From the NCBI GenBank assembly GCA_036009625.1, contig DASYLJ010000108.1:1-64000 (forward strand): a DNA stretch of 64,000 nucleotides, read 5' to 3'. A program made the position numbers and the translations under genes. Of the stretch, positions 24,571-35,748 are shown piece after piece. This stretch comes from DASYLJ01 sp036009625 (lineage in GTDB: Bacteria > Desulfobacterota > Binatia > DP-6). A model generated the notes under the pieces. That model did no database searches. It saw only the letters and a list, made by a program, of their open reading frames with translations, and had not been told where the DNA came from. Numbering within the stretch: the stretch's first letter is position 1; every line of letters begins with the position of its first letter.

Positions 24571-25245
24571 GTGCGTTTCACCCGTTCCGCTCTGGTCGTC
24601 GCGAGCCTCGTCGTGGCGCTCTCCGTGGTCGCCTGCGCGAAGCGGGTCACGCCGGTCCTGAACGCGGCCGAGATGTCGGGCTTCCTGGACGACTACTCGC
24701 GTCTGGTGCCGGGAGGCCCGGATCAGCCGACGTTCGTGTACCACGATCGACGGGCCACCCTCGCGGCCTACGATCGCATCCTCTTCGAGCCGGTCACGAT
24801 CTGGCGCAGCGGCAAGCAGTCGCTCGCCGACATCCCGCCGGAGGATCTCGAACGCCTGGCGTTCGAGCTGCAGCGTGCGGTGCGTACCCGGTTGGAGCGT
24901 TCGTTTCGGCTCGTCGACCAGCCCGGCCCCGGCGTGCTCCGCATCCGCCTCGGCCTCACGCAGGCGCGGCAGGACGATCCGGTGCTCGACGTCTTCACGT
25001 ACGCGGTCCCGCCGACGGCGGCCTTCTCCGGTGACGAGCCGCTCGCGCCGGCGACGCGGACGTTCGTCGACGCGGCCGCCCTCGAGGGCGAGCTGAGTGA
25101 CGCGGCGAGCGGCGCGGTCGTGGCGATGGGCGTCGATCGACGCCGGGCGCACCAGTTGCAGACCTGGGCCGACGTGCGTGCGGCGGCCGATCGCTGGGCC
25201 GCGTGGTTCGAGGGTCGCCTCGAACGCGCGCGTACCAGCTCCTAG
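24571..25245 (+). CDS. DUF3313-family lipoprotein
   Basis: The 224-residue protein begins with a hydrophobic lipoprotein signal ending in V-V-A-C near residue 22, so it should be lipidated and exported. The mature part has the DUF3313 pattern: F-L-D-D-Y-S-R-L near 36, then Y-D-R-I-L-F-E-P-V-T-I-W near 65, a helical dimer-like segment and a conserved amphipathic C-terminus R-A-A-A-D-R-W-A-A-W-F. Function of the family is unknown. GTG 24571 is preferred because it starts directly at the signal peptide; an ATG at 24560 is out of frame. A structured leader precedes it. Confidence 0.8.
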   Translation: MRFTRSALVVASLVVALSVVACAKRVTPVLNAAEMSGFLDDYSRLVPGGPDQPTFVYHDRRATLAAYDRILFEPVTIWRSGKQSLADIPPEDLERLAFELQRAVRTRLERSFRLVDQPGPGVLRIRLGLTQARQDDPVLDVFTYAVPPTAAFSGDEPLAPATRTFVDAAALEGELSDAASGAVVAMGVDRRRAHQLQTWADVRAAADRWAAWFEGRLERARTSS

Positions 25246-25255
25246 GGGAGACGGA

Positions 25256-25546
25256 CTACCGGCACCAGACCGCGGCGTCGCCGTAACAACGGTAGAGCAT
25301 GTTGCCCTCGCCGTCTTGCATCCACTGTGCCTGGCAGGTGCCGCGCTGCTGGCCGGTCGTCGGACGGGGCTGACCACCGGAGTCGAAGCATGCCTGGGCG
25401 CTGTAGTCCTGCGCGATGGCGATCGCACCGGCGCAGCAATCGCGCTTGCTGGCGTACGTCCAGCCCGTATCGCCCCAGCCTGGGTACTGCGCGGCCATAG
25501 CGGGAACGGCCGCGAGCAGGAACGTGACGACGACGGCGAGCCGCAT
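25256..25546 (-). CDS. Small exported Cys-rich protein
   Basis: A 96-residue protein with a signal peptide cut near A-M-A-A (residue 18). The mature chain has about seven cysteines, including an adjacent C-C pair and a final W-C-R, and is rich in aromatic and Gln residues, consistent with a compact disulphide-bonded domain. I recognise no family. It converges on the DUF3313 gene with a 10-bp gap. A longer reading frame upstream to 25765 is open, but it lacks signal features and has shadow-like composition, so ATG 25546 is preferred. Confidence 0.6.
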   Translation of the reverse strand: MRLAVVVTFLLAAVPAMAAQYPGWGDTGWTYASKRDCCAGAIAIAQDYSAQACFDSGGQPRPTTGQQRGTCQAQWMQDGEGNMLYRCYGDAAVWCR

Positions 25547-25872
25547 GAGTGCTGCGCTGGTTACCAAGCCGGCGCGGCGATTGCCACCCCGGGACGCGGG
25601 CTCGGGCGAGAGGCGCGAGCGGGCCGTGGCGGAGCTTCGGGTCGGAGGCGCTGTCTGGCTCGGTAGGATGGTGACGCCGGCGCTGCCATGCGCCTCATCC
25701 GAACGAAAGAGGAGCCGGGGGAATGTCCCAGTCGACTGGACGCGCGCACAGTCGCGGAACGCCACAGCGTTGTACGCGCTCTGCGCGTCTCCGCGCGATG
25801 TGAGCGGCGGCTAGATCGGAGTCGTCGGCGGGGACTACGCCGACACCGACCGGCGACGCGAAGACGCCACGA
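25547..25872 (-). other. Gap without a recognisable gene
   Basis: 326 bases between two genes transcribed leftwards. No coding region is supported. A terminator-like hairpin lies at 25824-25844. Confidence 0.5.
25824..25844 (-). terminator. Hairpin after the TPM-LemA operon
   Basis: GTCGGCG pairs with CGCCGAC over a 7-base loop, about 30 bases beyond the stop of the gene ending at 25873 on the minus strand. No T-run follows. Probable terminator. Confidence 0.4.
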
Positions 25873-26328
25873 TCAATCGGCGCACGGCCGTTGGGCGCGC
25901 ATCAGCGCGGCGGCCAGGTGTCCGCGCGATGTGGAGGCCAATGACTGGCAGAGGGCTTCCGCATCGTCATAGCGTCGCTGCGCAATGTCGTGGCGGTTGA
26001 GAGCACCGGCGATCTGATCGCCGAGACGCCCCTCGATGGTCGCAATGTCCCGTGCCGTCGTGGCGAGCGCACGGTAGGTCGCATGCCGTGCCGTACGAGC
26101 CTGGGCTTGCGTCCACGCCGCGGTTGCCGCGTGTACACGCTCCCCAACGTCGGGACTCCCGTTCAGAATCGAGACGAGGCGCTCTTCGTGAAGGCGTAGC
26201 TCTCGGTCCGCCGCTGCGAGATCGACGCGCGCTCGGCGTAGGGCGCGCACGCTGTCCAACGCCAGCGCCACCGCGAGACACAGCACGAATGCAGCCCCCA
26301 CCGACGCGAGCACGCGCCCGCGGCTCAC
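25873..26328 (-). CDS. Small membrane-anchored coiled-coil-like protein, third gene of TPM-LemA operon
   Basis: The 151-residue protein has one N-terminal membrane helix (residues ~8-24) followed by long charged helices rich in Arg, Ala and Glu, probably coiled-coil. No family recognised. It starts with GTG 26328, whose bases overlap the LemA stop (GTGA, 26325-26328), so its translation is coupled to lemA. This tight coupling suggests it works with LemA or the TPM protein, perhaps as a membrane scaffold; that is inference. Confidence 0.6.
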   Translation of the reverse strand: MSRGRVLASVGAAFVLCLAVALALDSVRALRRARVDLAAADRELRLHEERLVSILNGSPDVGERVHAATAAWTQAQARTARHATYRALATTARDIATIEGRLGDQIAGALNRHDIAQRRYDDAEALCQSLASTSRGHLAAALMRAQRPCAD

Positions 26329-26873
26329 GAAAGGCTCACGCGTGGCAATCGATCGGCCTCCGGTGGCGCGTCGAAGAACGTCTTCAGCTGAAACTGGTGC
26401 AGCGCGGCCACGATGTTCGACGGCGCCGATTCGCATCGCGTGTTGTACGCGTTGACCGTGGCGTTGTACGCCTGACGTCGATCGGCGATGCGGTTCTCCG
26501 TGCCGGAGAGCTCTTGCTGGAGTGCCCGGAACTGCGCGTCGGCCTTGAGCTCCGGATACGCTTCCGCCACTGCGAGAAGGCGCGCGACGAGCTGCGTCGT
26601 GGCCGGCTCGGCTGCGTTGGCCTCGGTGGCGTTCGCTACGCGTCCCAGGCGTAGCGCAGTCGTTTCGGCGAGGGCGTGCCTTTCGTGCGCCGCGTATCCT
26701 TTGGTGGTCTCGACCAAGTTCGCGATCAGATCGACCCGCCGCTTCAGTTCGACCTCCACATTCGCCCAGCTCTGGTCCACGGCATAGCGGCTGCCGATCA
26801 GCCCATTGAACGTGGACAGGTACCAGACAACGCACAAAGCACCGATCGCCAGAACTCCGAGGGTGAAGGCCAT
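26325..26873 (-). CDS. lemA: LemA family protein
   Basis: The 182-residue protein has one N-terminal membrane helix and the LemA four-helix bundle: Y-N-x-L-I-like S-T-F-N-G-L-I-G near residue 18-25, W-A-N-V-E-V-E-L-K-R-R-x-D-L-I near 38-52, E-N-R-I-A-D-R-R-Q-A-Y-N near 133-145 and the P-S-N-I-V-A-A-L stretch near 155-162. LemA proteins commonly pair with TPM-domain proteins, as here. ATG 26873 lies 1 bp after the TPM stop and has GGAG eight bases upstream. The family's molecular role is unclear; envelope association is usual. Confidence 0.85.
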   Translation of the reverse strand: MAFTLGVLAIGALCVVWYLSTFNGLIGSRYAVDQSWANVEVELKRRVDLIANLVETTKGYAAHERHALAETTALRLGRVANATEANAAEPATTQLVARLLAVAEAYPELKADAQFRALQQELSGTENRIADRRQAYNATVNAYNTRCESAPSNIVAALHQFQLKTFFDAPPEADRLPRVSLS

Positions 26874-26874
26874 G

Positions 26875-28158
26875 TCACCAACTCCGCGAGGCGCCGCCGC
26901 CTCCGCTGGAGCCGCCACCGAACGAACCTCCTCCCGAGCCTCCTCCCGACCCACCCCACGACCCGCCGCTCGATCCGCCGCCGAAACTGTCGCTGGAAAC
27001 TCCTCCGGCACCTCCATACGAGGATTCCAGCATCGAGGTGGTCTGCGATTGCCTCACGTCGTAGCGACACGACAGACACCAGGAGTGGCATTCGTCGAGA
27101 CCCGTCGACGTACTCGTGGGGAACGAGATGGTCCGCCGCTCCTCCTTGCACGTGCGGTGCTTGCAACGTGGACACTCGAACAACTCCGAGAACCAGTTGT
27201 CGTGGTGCGGAACGTGCGTCGACAGGCATGCGTGGCAAAGCCACACGTCGTAGTCGACAGAACCGAGCTTCTCTTCGAGCCGCTGGGCGGCTTTCAAGTA
27301 CTTCGCTTCGGATCGCTCGTCGAGCAGCTCCACGTCGTTGCCGCACTTCGGACACGTGCGCCGTCCATAGCGGCGATAGACTATGGCGCTGGCAACGAAC
27401 GCGAGCAGCGGACAGATGACCAGGCCAATCACACGACCGGGCTCGTTGGAGTTGGCGTAGATTGCGGGACCGGCCGCGGCGACCAGGCCGACGGCGAGGA
27501 CCGCAAAACCTGACCGCGGAAAATGGCGGCGTCGCTTGCAGTAGATGCTCACGAGCGCGGTGACCAAGGAGGCGACTAGAGCAAGGATGGCCGAGGTATT
27601 CGCGTCCCGCAGCCTCCGGCGGATCCACTGCGGTGCCGAGTTTGGGACGCCGCGCGCCGCCTCGGGTTGCTCTCGCAGCACGGCGATGATCGCCTGCGCG
27701 GTGTCGCTGATCCCGCCCGAGTAGTCTCCCGCCCTGAAGCGCGGAATCGCATGTGAATCGAGCAAGCTCCCGCAGAGCTCGTCGGGTAGTATCGGCTCGA
27801 GACCGTAGCCGACCTCGATGCGAGCTTTGCGGTCGTTCGGCGCAACCAGGAGCAGGACACCGTTGTTTCGATCCCGCGCCCCGATGCCCCACTCGTCCAT
27901 GAGCGCGTTCGCGTAGCTCTCGACAGTTTGCCCGTCGAGCGACGGTACCGTCACGATCGCGACCTGTGCGCTGGTCGTGCGTTCGACGTCGGTGAGATCG
28001 TTCGCGAGCGCCTGGCGATCCGCGTCTGACATGACGCGTGCCAGGTCGTAGACACGCCGGCCGGGTTCCGGCGTGGGCATGGCGGCGACACACGTCGTTC
28101 CGATCGCGGCGATCAGCGTCGCTGCCAGGACGGGTGTCCAGCGACTTCGGGTCATCAT
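26875..28158 (-). CDS. TPM-domain membrane protein with zinc-ribbon cysteines and Gly/Ser tail
   Basis: The 427-residue protein has a signal peptide, a TPM domain (~residues 35-180: V-Y-D-L-A-R-V-M, then D-R-N-N-G-V-L-L-L-V-A-x-x-D-R-K-A-R-I-E-V-G-Y-G-L-E), two or three membrane segments, then a cytoplasmic part with four C-x2-C pairs (C-P-K-C, C-H-A-C, C-P-R-C, C-L-S-C) likely forming zinc ribbons. It ends in a Gly/Ser-rich tail like YgcG-type proteins. ATG 28158, 28155 or 28185 are all possible. First gene of a three-gene transcript with lemA. Confidence 0.82.
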   Translation of the reverse strand: MMTRSRWTPVLAATLIAAIGTTCVAAMPTPEPGRRVYDLARVMSDADRQALANDLTDVERTTSAQVAIVTVPSLDGQTVESYANALMDEWGIGARDRNNGVLLLVAPNDRKARIEVGYGLEPILPDELCGSLLDSHAIPRFRAGDYSGGISDTAQAIIAVLREQPEAARGVPNSAPQWIRRRLRDANTSAILALVASLVTALVSIYCKRRRHFPRSGFAVLAVGLVAAAGPAIYANSNEPGRVIGLVICPLLAFVASAIVYRRYGRRTCPKCGNDVELLDERSEAKYLKAAQRLEEKLGSVDYDVWLCHACLSTHVPHHDNWFSELFECPRCKHRTCKEERRTISFPTSTSTGLDECHSWCLSCRYDVRQSQTTSMLESSYGGAGGVSSDSFGGGSSGGSWGGSGGGSGGGSFGGGSSGGGGASRSW

Positions 28159-28946
28159 CGCACTCGAGCATGGTGGAGTCGTCATCGTCGAGTATTCGTC
28201 GAATGAGAAATATGGCCTCCAGCACCATGGAGGTGCCAGCCTCAGATGCCGTGGCGCCTCGAGCCAGGCGCGCTAGGCCGTTGCACCATCACTCCTTGCT
28301 CGAGTGTAAGCGAACTTGCAACCCAGTTTCTGTTGCTACCTCCCGCCCGCCCCAGGGACCATGCGGTCGCGGCGCGGGGTGAAGCACGGGTCGAGCCCGT
28401 GGCGCGTGCGTCTGCACGCGACGAAGACCACGCCGGCGGATAGACGATCGGACGAGGGGTCGATGGAAAAATCGCCAATCGGAAACGCCGGGGGGTAGCC
28501 GCGTTTCCGGGTTGCGCGTCACGTCACATCGGTGGACCGGCGAAGTTGGTCGGCACGCAGAGATCCCGACACTGGCCGAGCCGCTGCGTTTGCTGTCCGA
28601 ACTGGTCGCGAGGAGGAGCGACGGCGGTGGATTCAGGCTACCTTGCTCGTCGTCGTGTAGCAGAGCAGGGCTCCGGGGTGCTCGCCACCGGATGTTCGTT
28701 CCTACTGGCAGGGACGGGGAGTCGCTTCGGCCTGCGCGGCGCCACCTGGACGGCCTCGAACGCGGTCTGCTGTCAGCGTGGGGCTGCGTCGGTGACGGTG
28801 GCTCAGTGCTGAAGTGGCTCTCCTAGAGGACGTCGCAACCACGACGGGTCGAGGACCGACTGGGGCGCCGGCGGGTTCCTGATCGAGACGGGCCGCCCGA
28901 GCCTTGGATGGACCTCGGCCGGCGGTATTTGCTAGGCACTGTCGCG
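28159..28946. other. Long gap without a supported gene
   Basis: 788 bases upstream of both the TPM operon (minus) and the oxidoreductase gene (plus). Short frames exist on both strands, for example 28512-28826 and 28546-28812 on plus, but none has a recognisable domain, signal peptide or good ribosome binding site. A small hairpin CACGGG/CCCGTG lies near 28386-28402. Decayed sequence or an unannotated RNA cannot be excluded. Confidence 0.5.
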
Positions 28947-29996
28947 ATGCGAGTTGAAGGCTTCGTCATGGATCACGACTGGGGCGCCGCTGCCGAGAGC
29001 GCGCGCCGCATCGAGGCCGCTGGTTTCGACTCCCTCGCCGTGCCCGAGATCAACGCCGATCCTTTCCTGCTGCTCGCCGCGGCAGCCTCCGCGACCACGC
29101 GCGTCGGTCTCCGCACCGCGATCGCGGTGGCGTTTCCCCGCAGTCCCATGGTGGTGGCGCAGATCGCGTGGGACCTGCAGCGCAACTCGCGCGGGCGCTT
29201 CGGGCTCGGCCTCGGCACGCAGGTGAAGGGGCACAACGAGCGCCGCTTCAGCGTGCCGTGGACGCCGGATGCGGCGGTGCGGCTGGGCGAATACGTCGAG
29301 TCCCTGCGGGCGATCTGGCACACCTGGCGGACTGGCGCGCCCCTGGCGTTCGAGGGAACGCACTATCGCTTCACGCTCATGACGCCGGAGTTCGTACCAC
29401 CGCCGCTCGAGATTCCGGACCCGCCCGTCTACGTCGCGGCCGTCCGGCCGGCGATGCTGCGGCTCGCGGGCCGCGTCTGCGACGGCGTGCGGCTGCACGG
29501 CTTCTGCACGCGCCGCTATCTGGAGGAGGTGGCACTGCCGAGCCTGGAGACGGGCTTGCGACAGGCGGGCCGCCACCGCGAGGAGTTCGAGGTCTGCGGC
29601 GGCGGCTTCGTGGTCACGGGACCAGACGATGCCACGGTCGCTCGCATGAGCGAGGCGATCCGCTACCGCATCGCGTTCTACGGCTCGACCCGCAGCTACC
29701 ACCCGGTCCTGGCCGTCCACGGCTGGGAGGATCTGGGGATGGAGCTGCATCAGCTCTCGAAGCGGGGCCGCTGGAGCGAGATGGCGGCGCTCGTCACCGA
29801 CGACGTCTTGCGCGAGTTCTGCGCGGTCGCCACCTACGACCGGCTGCCCGCGGCGATCGCCGAACGCTTCGGCGGGCTGTCCGACGGCATCGAGCTCGGC
29901 CTGCCGGAGATGTCGGTATCGGAAAGCCGTGAGCTGCTCAGCGACATCCAGCGCCTTCCGGCAAGGTTCGCCGGACGCCACCGCGCGTGGTCCTGA
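28947..29996 (+). CDS. F420-type LLM-class oxidoreductase (TIGR03617-like)
   Basis: The 349-residue luciferase-like protein has R-I-E-A-A-G-F-D-S-L near residue 20, A-V-A-F-P-R-S-P near 60, F-G-L-G-L-G-T-Q-V-K-G-H near 87-98 and the late helix-loop G-R-V-C-D-G-V-R-L-H-G-F near 170. The G-L-G-T-Q-V-K-G-H-x-x-R-R block is typical of TIGR03617-type proteins, believed to use coenzyme F420. No F420 biosynthesis gene is visible in the window. ATG 28947 is the natural family start. It is a single gene; the next frame starts 132 bp later. Confidence 0.85.
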   Translation: MRVEGFVMDHDWGAAAESARRIEAAGFDSLAVPEINADPFLLLAAAASATTRVGLRTAIAVAFPRSPMVVAQIAWDLQRNSRGRFGLGLGTQVKGHNERRFSVPWTPDAAVRLGEYVESLRAIWHTWRTGAPLAFEGTHYRFTLMTPEFVPPPLEIPDPPVYVAAVRPAMLRLAGRVCDGVRLHGFCTRRYLEEVALPSLETGLRQAGRHREEFEVCGGGFVVTGPDDATVARMSEAIRYRIAFYGSTRSYHPVLAVHGWEDLGMELHQLSKRGRWSEMAALVTDDVLREFCAVATYDRLPAAIAERFGGLSDGIELGLPEMSVSESRELLSDIQRLPARFAGRHRAWS

Positions 29997-30128
29997 GGGC
30001 CGCTCTCGTCCCCGCGAACGGCCGCACCGAATCAACTCCAGGGGGGGGGCAGTGTGCCGGAACGGGGGCGCGCCGGCGACGGCCCGGAGGCCACCGGTCG
30101 CCGTGGCGGCCCGAGCACCCGAGACCCG

Positions 30129-30488
30129 ATGACAGGTCGCACGAGCTTCGACTATACCGGCCTCATGATCGAAACCATTTCCCGCATGGCGAAGACTCTG
30201 GGTGGCTCCGGCGTCGAAGGCGTGGCGAACGACGCGCGTTTCCTGGTGGAGGGACACGACGGCAGCCGACTACGCGTAGCCCTCGAGACCGTTCAGCAGC
30301 GGTTCATCAGCGAGCTGGTGGACGCCTCCGGCACCACGCGTGTCACTCTCGATGTCGGGCCGGTGTCCAACGTCACCGAGGATGCCAAGCGCCATCCCGG
30401 ACGGCTGACGCTGCACTTCGGCAGCACCGTCATCCTGATCGATAGCCAGCCGACCCTTACCGTCCAGGTGATCGCGAAACCCGACTGA
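30129..30488 (+). CDS. Hypothetical protein
   Basis: A 119-residue protein of balanced composition with alternating hydrophobic residues suggesting a beta-rich fold (V-T-L-D-V-G-P-V-S-N, L-T-L-H-F-G-S-T-V-I-L-I-D). No signal peptide or known domain recognised. The frame can be extended upstream to GTG 30054, near a G-run that could bind the ribosome; I prefer ATG 30129 because the extension is low-complexity. ATG 30165 is also possible. It follows the oxidoreductase gene on the same strand. Confidence 0.5.
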   Translation: MTGRTSFDYTGLMIETISRMAKTLGGSGVEGVANDARFLVEGHDGSRLRVALETVQQRFISELVDASGTTRVTLDVGPVSNVTEDAKRHPGRLTLHFGSTVILIDSQPTLTVQVIAKPD

Positions 30489-30570
30489 CACGGCGGCGAC
30501 CTTCGCGCGGCCAACGGGCCGCGAACGCGGTGTCGGCCGCGTTCACCTGCTGCCGCCCGGCTTGCAGTAG

Positions 30571-30750
30571 AGGAACGATCCGGCTCGGGTACAGAACTGC
30601 GACCGACGCCGGACGCCGTCGATGCTAGAGCGCTACCACACCGTCACGCTCGACGACCTGCGGACTGCAGCGGCGCGAGGAAGTGACCACCGAGTCGTCG
30701 TTCCGATGAGAACGCGCAGAGTAGCTAGTGTCAGGGGCGTGGGTGGATGA
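30571..30750 (+). pseudogene. Fossil C-terminal tail of a tyrosine recombinase (integrase)
   Basis: The frame from 30571 to TGA 30748-30750 contains R-T-P-S-M-L-E-R-Y-H-T-V-T-L-D-D-L-R-T-A followed by a short basic tail. This matches the end of phage-type tyrosine integrases, where the R-Y Tyr is the catalytic nucleophile and D-L-R-x-A closes the domain. Upstream the frame hits a stop (TAG 30568-30570), and I find no Arg/His catalytic box, so only the tail survives. It lies 42 bp from the 3' end of tRNA-Ala, a classic integration site, suggesting an old island insertion and loss. Similarity judged by eye. Confidence 0.5.
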
Positions 30751-30792
30751 GTTGGACGAGTGCTGACGAATTGGAATTGCGCAAACGAAAAG

Positions 30793-30865
<73 letters not shown>

Positions 30866-30972
30866 ACATGGAACGCGCCAGGACGGCGCAACGGACGACG
30901 ACGGCGGGTGGTATTGCGAGGAACCCCGCGTATACCCACCGGTCCCGAGAGGGTCAACCCCGAACACGCTCC

Positions 30973-31007
30973 GGGGCGGCCCGACCGACCGAATGTCGGG
31001 CCGCCCC
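30973..31007 (-). terminator. Strong hairpin after the small exported gene
   Basis: A perfect 13-bp stem, 30973-30985 with 30995-31007, with a 9-base loop. It begins 15 bases after the stop of the small gene ending at 31022 (minus strand). No T-run. Probable terminator, and indirect support that the gene is expressed. Confidence 0.6.
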
Positions 31008-31021
31008 ACCGCCACGAACGC

Positions 31022-31291
31022 CTATCGCCGCGTCCCCGGCCCGACACGTCCCTGGACCTTCCTCCCACCCCGCGGCGCTCCCGGCGCATCCCAGCCCGTG
31101 CCGCCCTGCCGCCATCCGCCGCCATTGACCGGCGACGGAAGCTGACGGCGCTCTTCCACTTCCTCGGCGAAGCGTTGCGCACGCAACAGATCCGTTGCGC
31201 GCGGTGCTTCATCCTTCGGCACTCGCCGAGCGGCGAACACGGCCGGAACCCCGAGAAACCCAACCACCAGCACCACCACGAGCGTTCGCAT
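31022..31291 (-). CDS. Small exported basic protein
   Basis: An 89-residue protein: signal peptide (V-V-V-L-V-V-G-F-L-G-V-P-A core, cut after A-V-F-A near residue 20), then a charged helix (A-T-D-L-L-R-A-Q-R-F-A-E-E-V-E-E-R-R) and a Gly/Arg-rich, probably disordered tail. No family recognised. Start ATG 31291 is chosen at the signal peptide over ATG 31309. A strong hairpin follows its stop. It diverges from the copper ATPase gene with 73 bp between starts. The coding call rests on the signal peptide and terminator. Confidence 0.5.
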   Translation of the reverse strand: MRTLVVVLVVGFLGVPAVFAARRVPKDEAPRATDLLRAQRFAEEVEERRQLPSPVNGGGWRQGGTGWDAPGAPRGGRKVQGRVGPGTRR

Positions 31292-31364
31292 GCGGGGAAT
31301 AGAGTGCATGCGGCGTGCCGTCGCCTTTGACTCCGCGTCGGTCCAGCCTTAACCGCTAGGCGGC

Positions 31365-33761
<2,397 letters not shown>

Positions 33762-33799
33762 GCTTGACGCTGCCGGCGTCCCTCTGCGAGACGCGGCGC

Positions 33800-34612
33800 A
33801 TGGACTACCACGGTCGCACGGCGATCATCACCGGCGTGTCGTCGGGCATCGGCCGCCAGCTCGCGCTCGACTTCGCGGCGCGCGGCGCATCGCTGGTGGT
33901 GTGCGCGCGTCGCGCCGAGCCGCTCGCCGAGGTGGCGCGCGCGTGCGGACCGAACGTCGAGGCGCTGGTCGGTGACGTCGCCGATCGCGCCTTCACCGAC
34001 GGCCTGGTGACGCGCGCGCTCGCGCGCTTCGGGCGCCTCGACGTCGTCGTCAACAACGCCGGCATCTCGAAGCACAAGCAGCTCTACGACGTGACGCCCG
34101 ACGAGATCGAGTACGTCATGCGGGTGAACTTCCTGGCGCCGGCGTGGCTCACGCTCGCCGCGATGCGGCCGATGCTGGCGCGCGGCGAGGGATGGATCGT
34201 CAACGTGTCGTCGGTGGCGGGCAAGCTGCCGCCGCCGCGCGAGGCGGTGTACGCGGCGTCGAAGTTCGCGCTCACCGGCTTCACCGAGGGCTGTGGCCTC
34301 GACCTCGCCGGCTCGGGCATTCACACGGCCGTCATCCACGTCGGCCCGATCGACACCGAGATCTGGCAGAAGACCGACGAGCCGACGGCGTTCCAGGGCC
34401 GCAAGCTGCCGCCGAGTGCGGTGTCGGCGGCGGTGTTCGACTGCATCGCACGCCGACGACACGAGGCGTGGGTGCCGTGGACGATGCGCTTCGCGTGGCT
34501 GCTCCGGGTGCTGGCCCCCGGGATGTTCCGCGCCGGCGCGGCGCGTTTCGATCCGGTGCCGCCGGCGGTGATCGAGCGCGCCCGCGTCAGTGCGCGATCA
34601 GCGCACCCATGA
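33800..34612 (+). CDS. Short-chain dehydrogenase/reductase
   Basis: The 270-residue classical SDR has the NAD(P) loop T-G-V-S-S-G-I-G near residue 11-18, N-N-A-G near 81, catalytic Ser in V-N-V-S-S-V-A-G near 136 and Y-A-A-S-K near 152-156. An Arg-rich turn after beta-2 (C-A-R-R-A-E-P) suggests NADP preference. Substrate unknown. ATG 33800 is preferred to an earlier TTG. Its last 26 bases overlap the end of the convergent ZIP transporter gene, a tail-to-tail overlap. Confidence 0.88.
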   Translation: MDYHGRTAIITGVSSGIGRQLALDFAARGASLVVCARRAEPLAEVARACGPNVEALVGDVADRAFTDGLVTRALARFGRLDVVVNNAGISKHKQLYDVTPDEIEYVMRVNFLAPAWLTLAAMRPMLARGEGWIVNVSSVAGKLPPPREAVYAASKFALTGFTEGCGLDLAGSGIHTAVIHVGPIDTEIWQKTDEPTAFQGRKLPPSAVSAAVFDCIARRRHEAWVPWTMRFAWLLRVLAPGMFRAGAARFDPVPPAVIERARVSARSAHP

Positions 34613-35327
34613 TCGCGATCAGGATCACGCCGCCGAGGAACGGCATGTAGATCCACGCGCTCAGCCCGGTGCGATGGTGGTGCAGCTGCGGGATCAGGTC
34701 GGAGCCGGCGATGTAGATGAACATGCCGGCGGTGGCCGTCATGAACCAGGCGATCTGCCCCTCGATGGCGGGCGAGACGAGGAAGAACGCGAGCGCGCCC
34801 AGCACCGACGTCAGTCCCGACACGAAGTTCAGGAGCAGCGCCCGGCTGCGCGAGAAACCGCCGCCGATCAGGATGCCGAAGTCGGCCAGCTCCTGCGGCA
34901 CCTCGTGCACCGTGACGGCGAACGTGGTGGCGAAGCCCAGCTCCGGGCTGACGGCGAAGCTCGCGGCGATGATGATGCCGTCGATGAAGTTGTGCAGGCC
35001 GTCGCCGACGAGGATCAGATAGCGCGACGTCACCGCGTGGCTGTCCTCCTCGTGCACGTGGAAGCCGTGCAGCATGCGCTCGAGGAGGAAGAACACGATC
35101 ATCGCGACCAGCGTGGCGATGAACACGTTCTCGTCGTGCTCGGCCTTGTGGACCGCTTCCGGGAGCAGCTCGAGGAACGACGTCGCGAGCAGCACACCCG
35201 CCGCGAAGCTCAGCAGGAAGGCGTTGCCGCGTTCCGTCGGCCGTCGCTTGTAGAAGACGACGATGCCGACGAGGGAAATGGCACTCACCCAGAGGGTGGC
35301 GATGAGGGCGAGAACCAGGGGGGACAT
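34587..35327 (-). CDS. ZIP-family metal transporter
   Basis: The 246-residue membrane protein has about eight helices and the ZIP metal-site signatures: G-D-G-L-H-N-F-I-D-G in helix 4 near residue 105 and H-E-V-P-Q-E in helix 5 near 135, plus a His-containing loop (F-H-V-H-E-E-D-S-H). ZIPs bring Zn2+ or other divalent metals into the cytoplasm. ATG 35327 is chosen over 35339. Its 3' end overlaps the SDR gene by 26 bases. With the Cu-ATPase nearby, this is a small metal-handling neighbourhood. Confidence 0.9.
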   Translation of the reverse strand: MSPLVLALIATLWVSAISLVGIVVFYKRRPTERGNAFLLSFAAGVLLATSFLELLPEAVHKAEHDENVFIATLVAMIVFFLLERMLHGFHVHEEDSHAVTSRYLILVGDGLHNFIDGIIIAASFAVSPELGFATTFAVTVHEVPQELADFGILIGGGFSRSRALLLNFVSGLTSVLGALAFFLVSPAIEGQIAWFMTATAGMFIYIAGSDLIPQLHHHRTGLSAWIYMPFLGGVILIAIMGALIAH

Positions 35328-35379
35328 CGGCGGCGGCACAGAAGTACATGCCGCGGGGGCTTTCGCAACCTCGTTGCGG

Positions 35380-35712
35380 TTAGGGCGCGCCGAGCTCGCC
35401 GAACACCGCGCGCGCGACGGCCGTAGCCTCGCCGGTCCCCTCGACCTCGAGCCAGCACGCGGGGGGCGACGCCAGCAGGCGGAACGAGAGGAAGGGCCAG
35501 TGGTCGGCGAGGTCGCGGATGACTTCGGCGAGTTGGGCCAGCGTGCGGACGTCGAGACGGAGGACGAGGCGCAGGCCCTCGGGGAGCTCCTCCGTGCGCG
35601 CCCCGCGGAGCAGCGGACGCAGCTCGCGGGTCTCGTCGAGGAGCGAGGCCGACAGCAGCTTCGCCGCCAGACGGCCCGGACGCACGGCCGGCAGGTTCAC
35701 GATGGTCTCCAC
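35380..35712 (-). CDS. Hypothetical small protein
   Basis: A 110-residue protein with an alpha/beta composition (L-P-A-V-R-P-G-R-L-A-A-K-L-L start, R-L-V-L-R-L-D-V-R-T-L core, P-A-C-W-L-E-V-E-G-T-G-E-A-T-A-V end). No family recognised. The start GTG 35712 is well supported by AAGGAGG four bases upstream, which strengthens the coding call despite the small size. It diverges from the redoxin gene with 36 bp between starts, so the two may share a promoter region. Confidence 0.6.
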   Translation of the reverse strand: METIVNLPAVRPGRLAAKLLSASLLDETRELRPLLRGARTEELPEGLRLVLRLDVRTLAQLAEVIRDLADHWPFLSFRLLASPPACWLEVEGTGEATAVARAVFGELGAP

Positions 35713-35748
35713 CTTGCCTCCTTCTGCGACCGGCGGTAACCGACCGAC

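Noticed and set aside
28512..28826. Possible small gene with a Cys-containing C-terminus (also 28546-28812)
   Set aside because: No ribosome binding site, signal peptide or recognisable domain; composition like non-coding GC-rich sequence.
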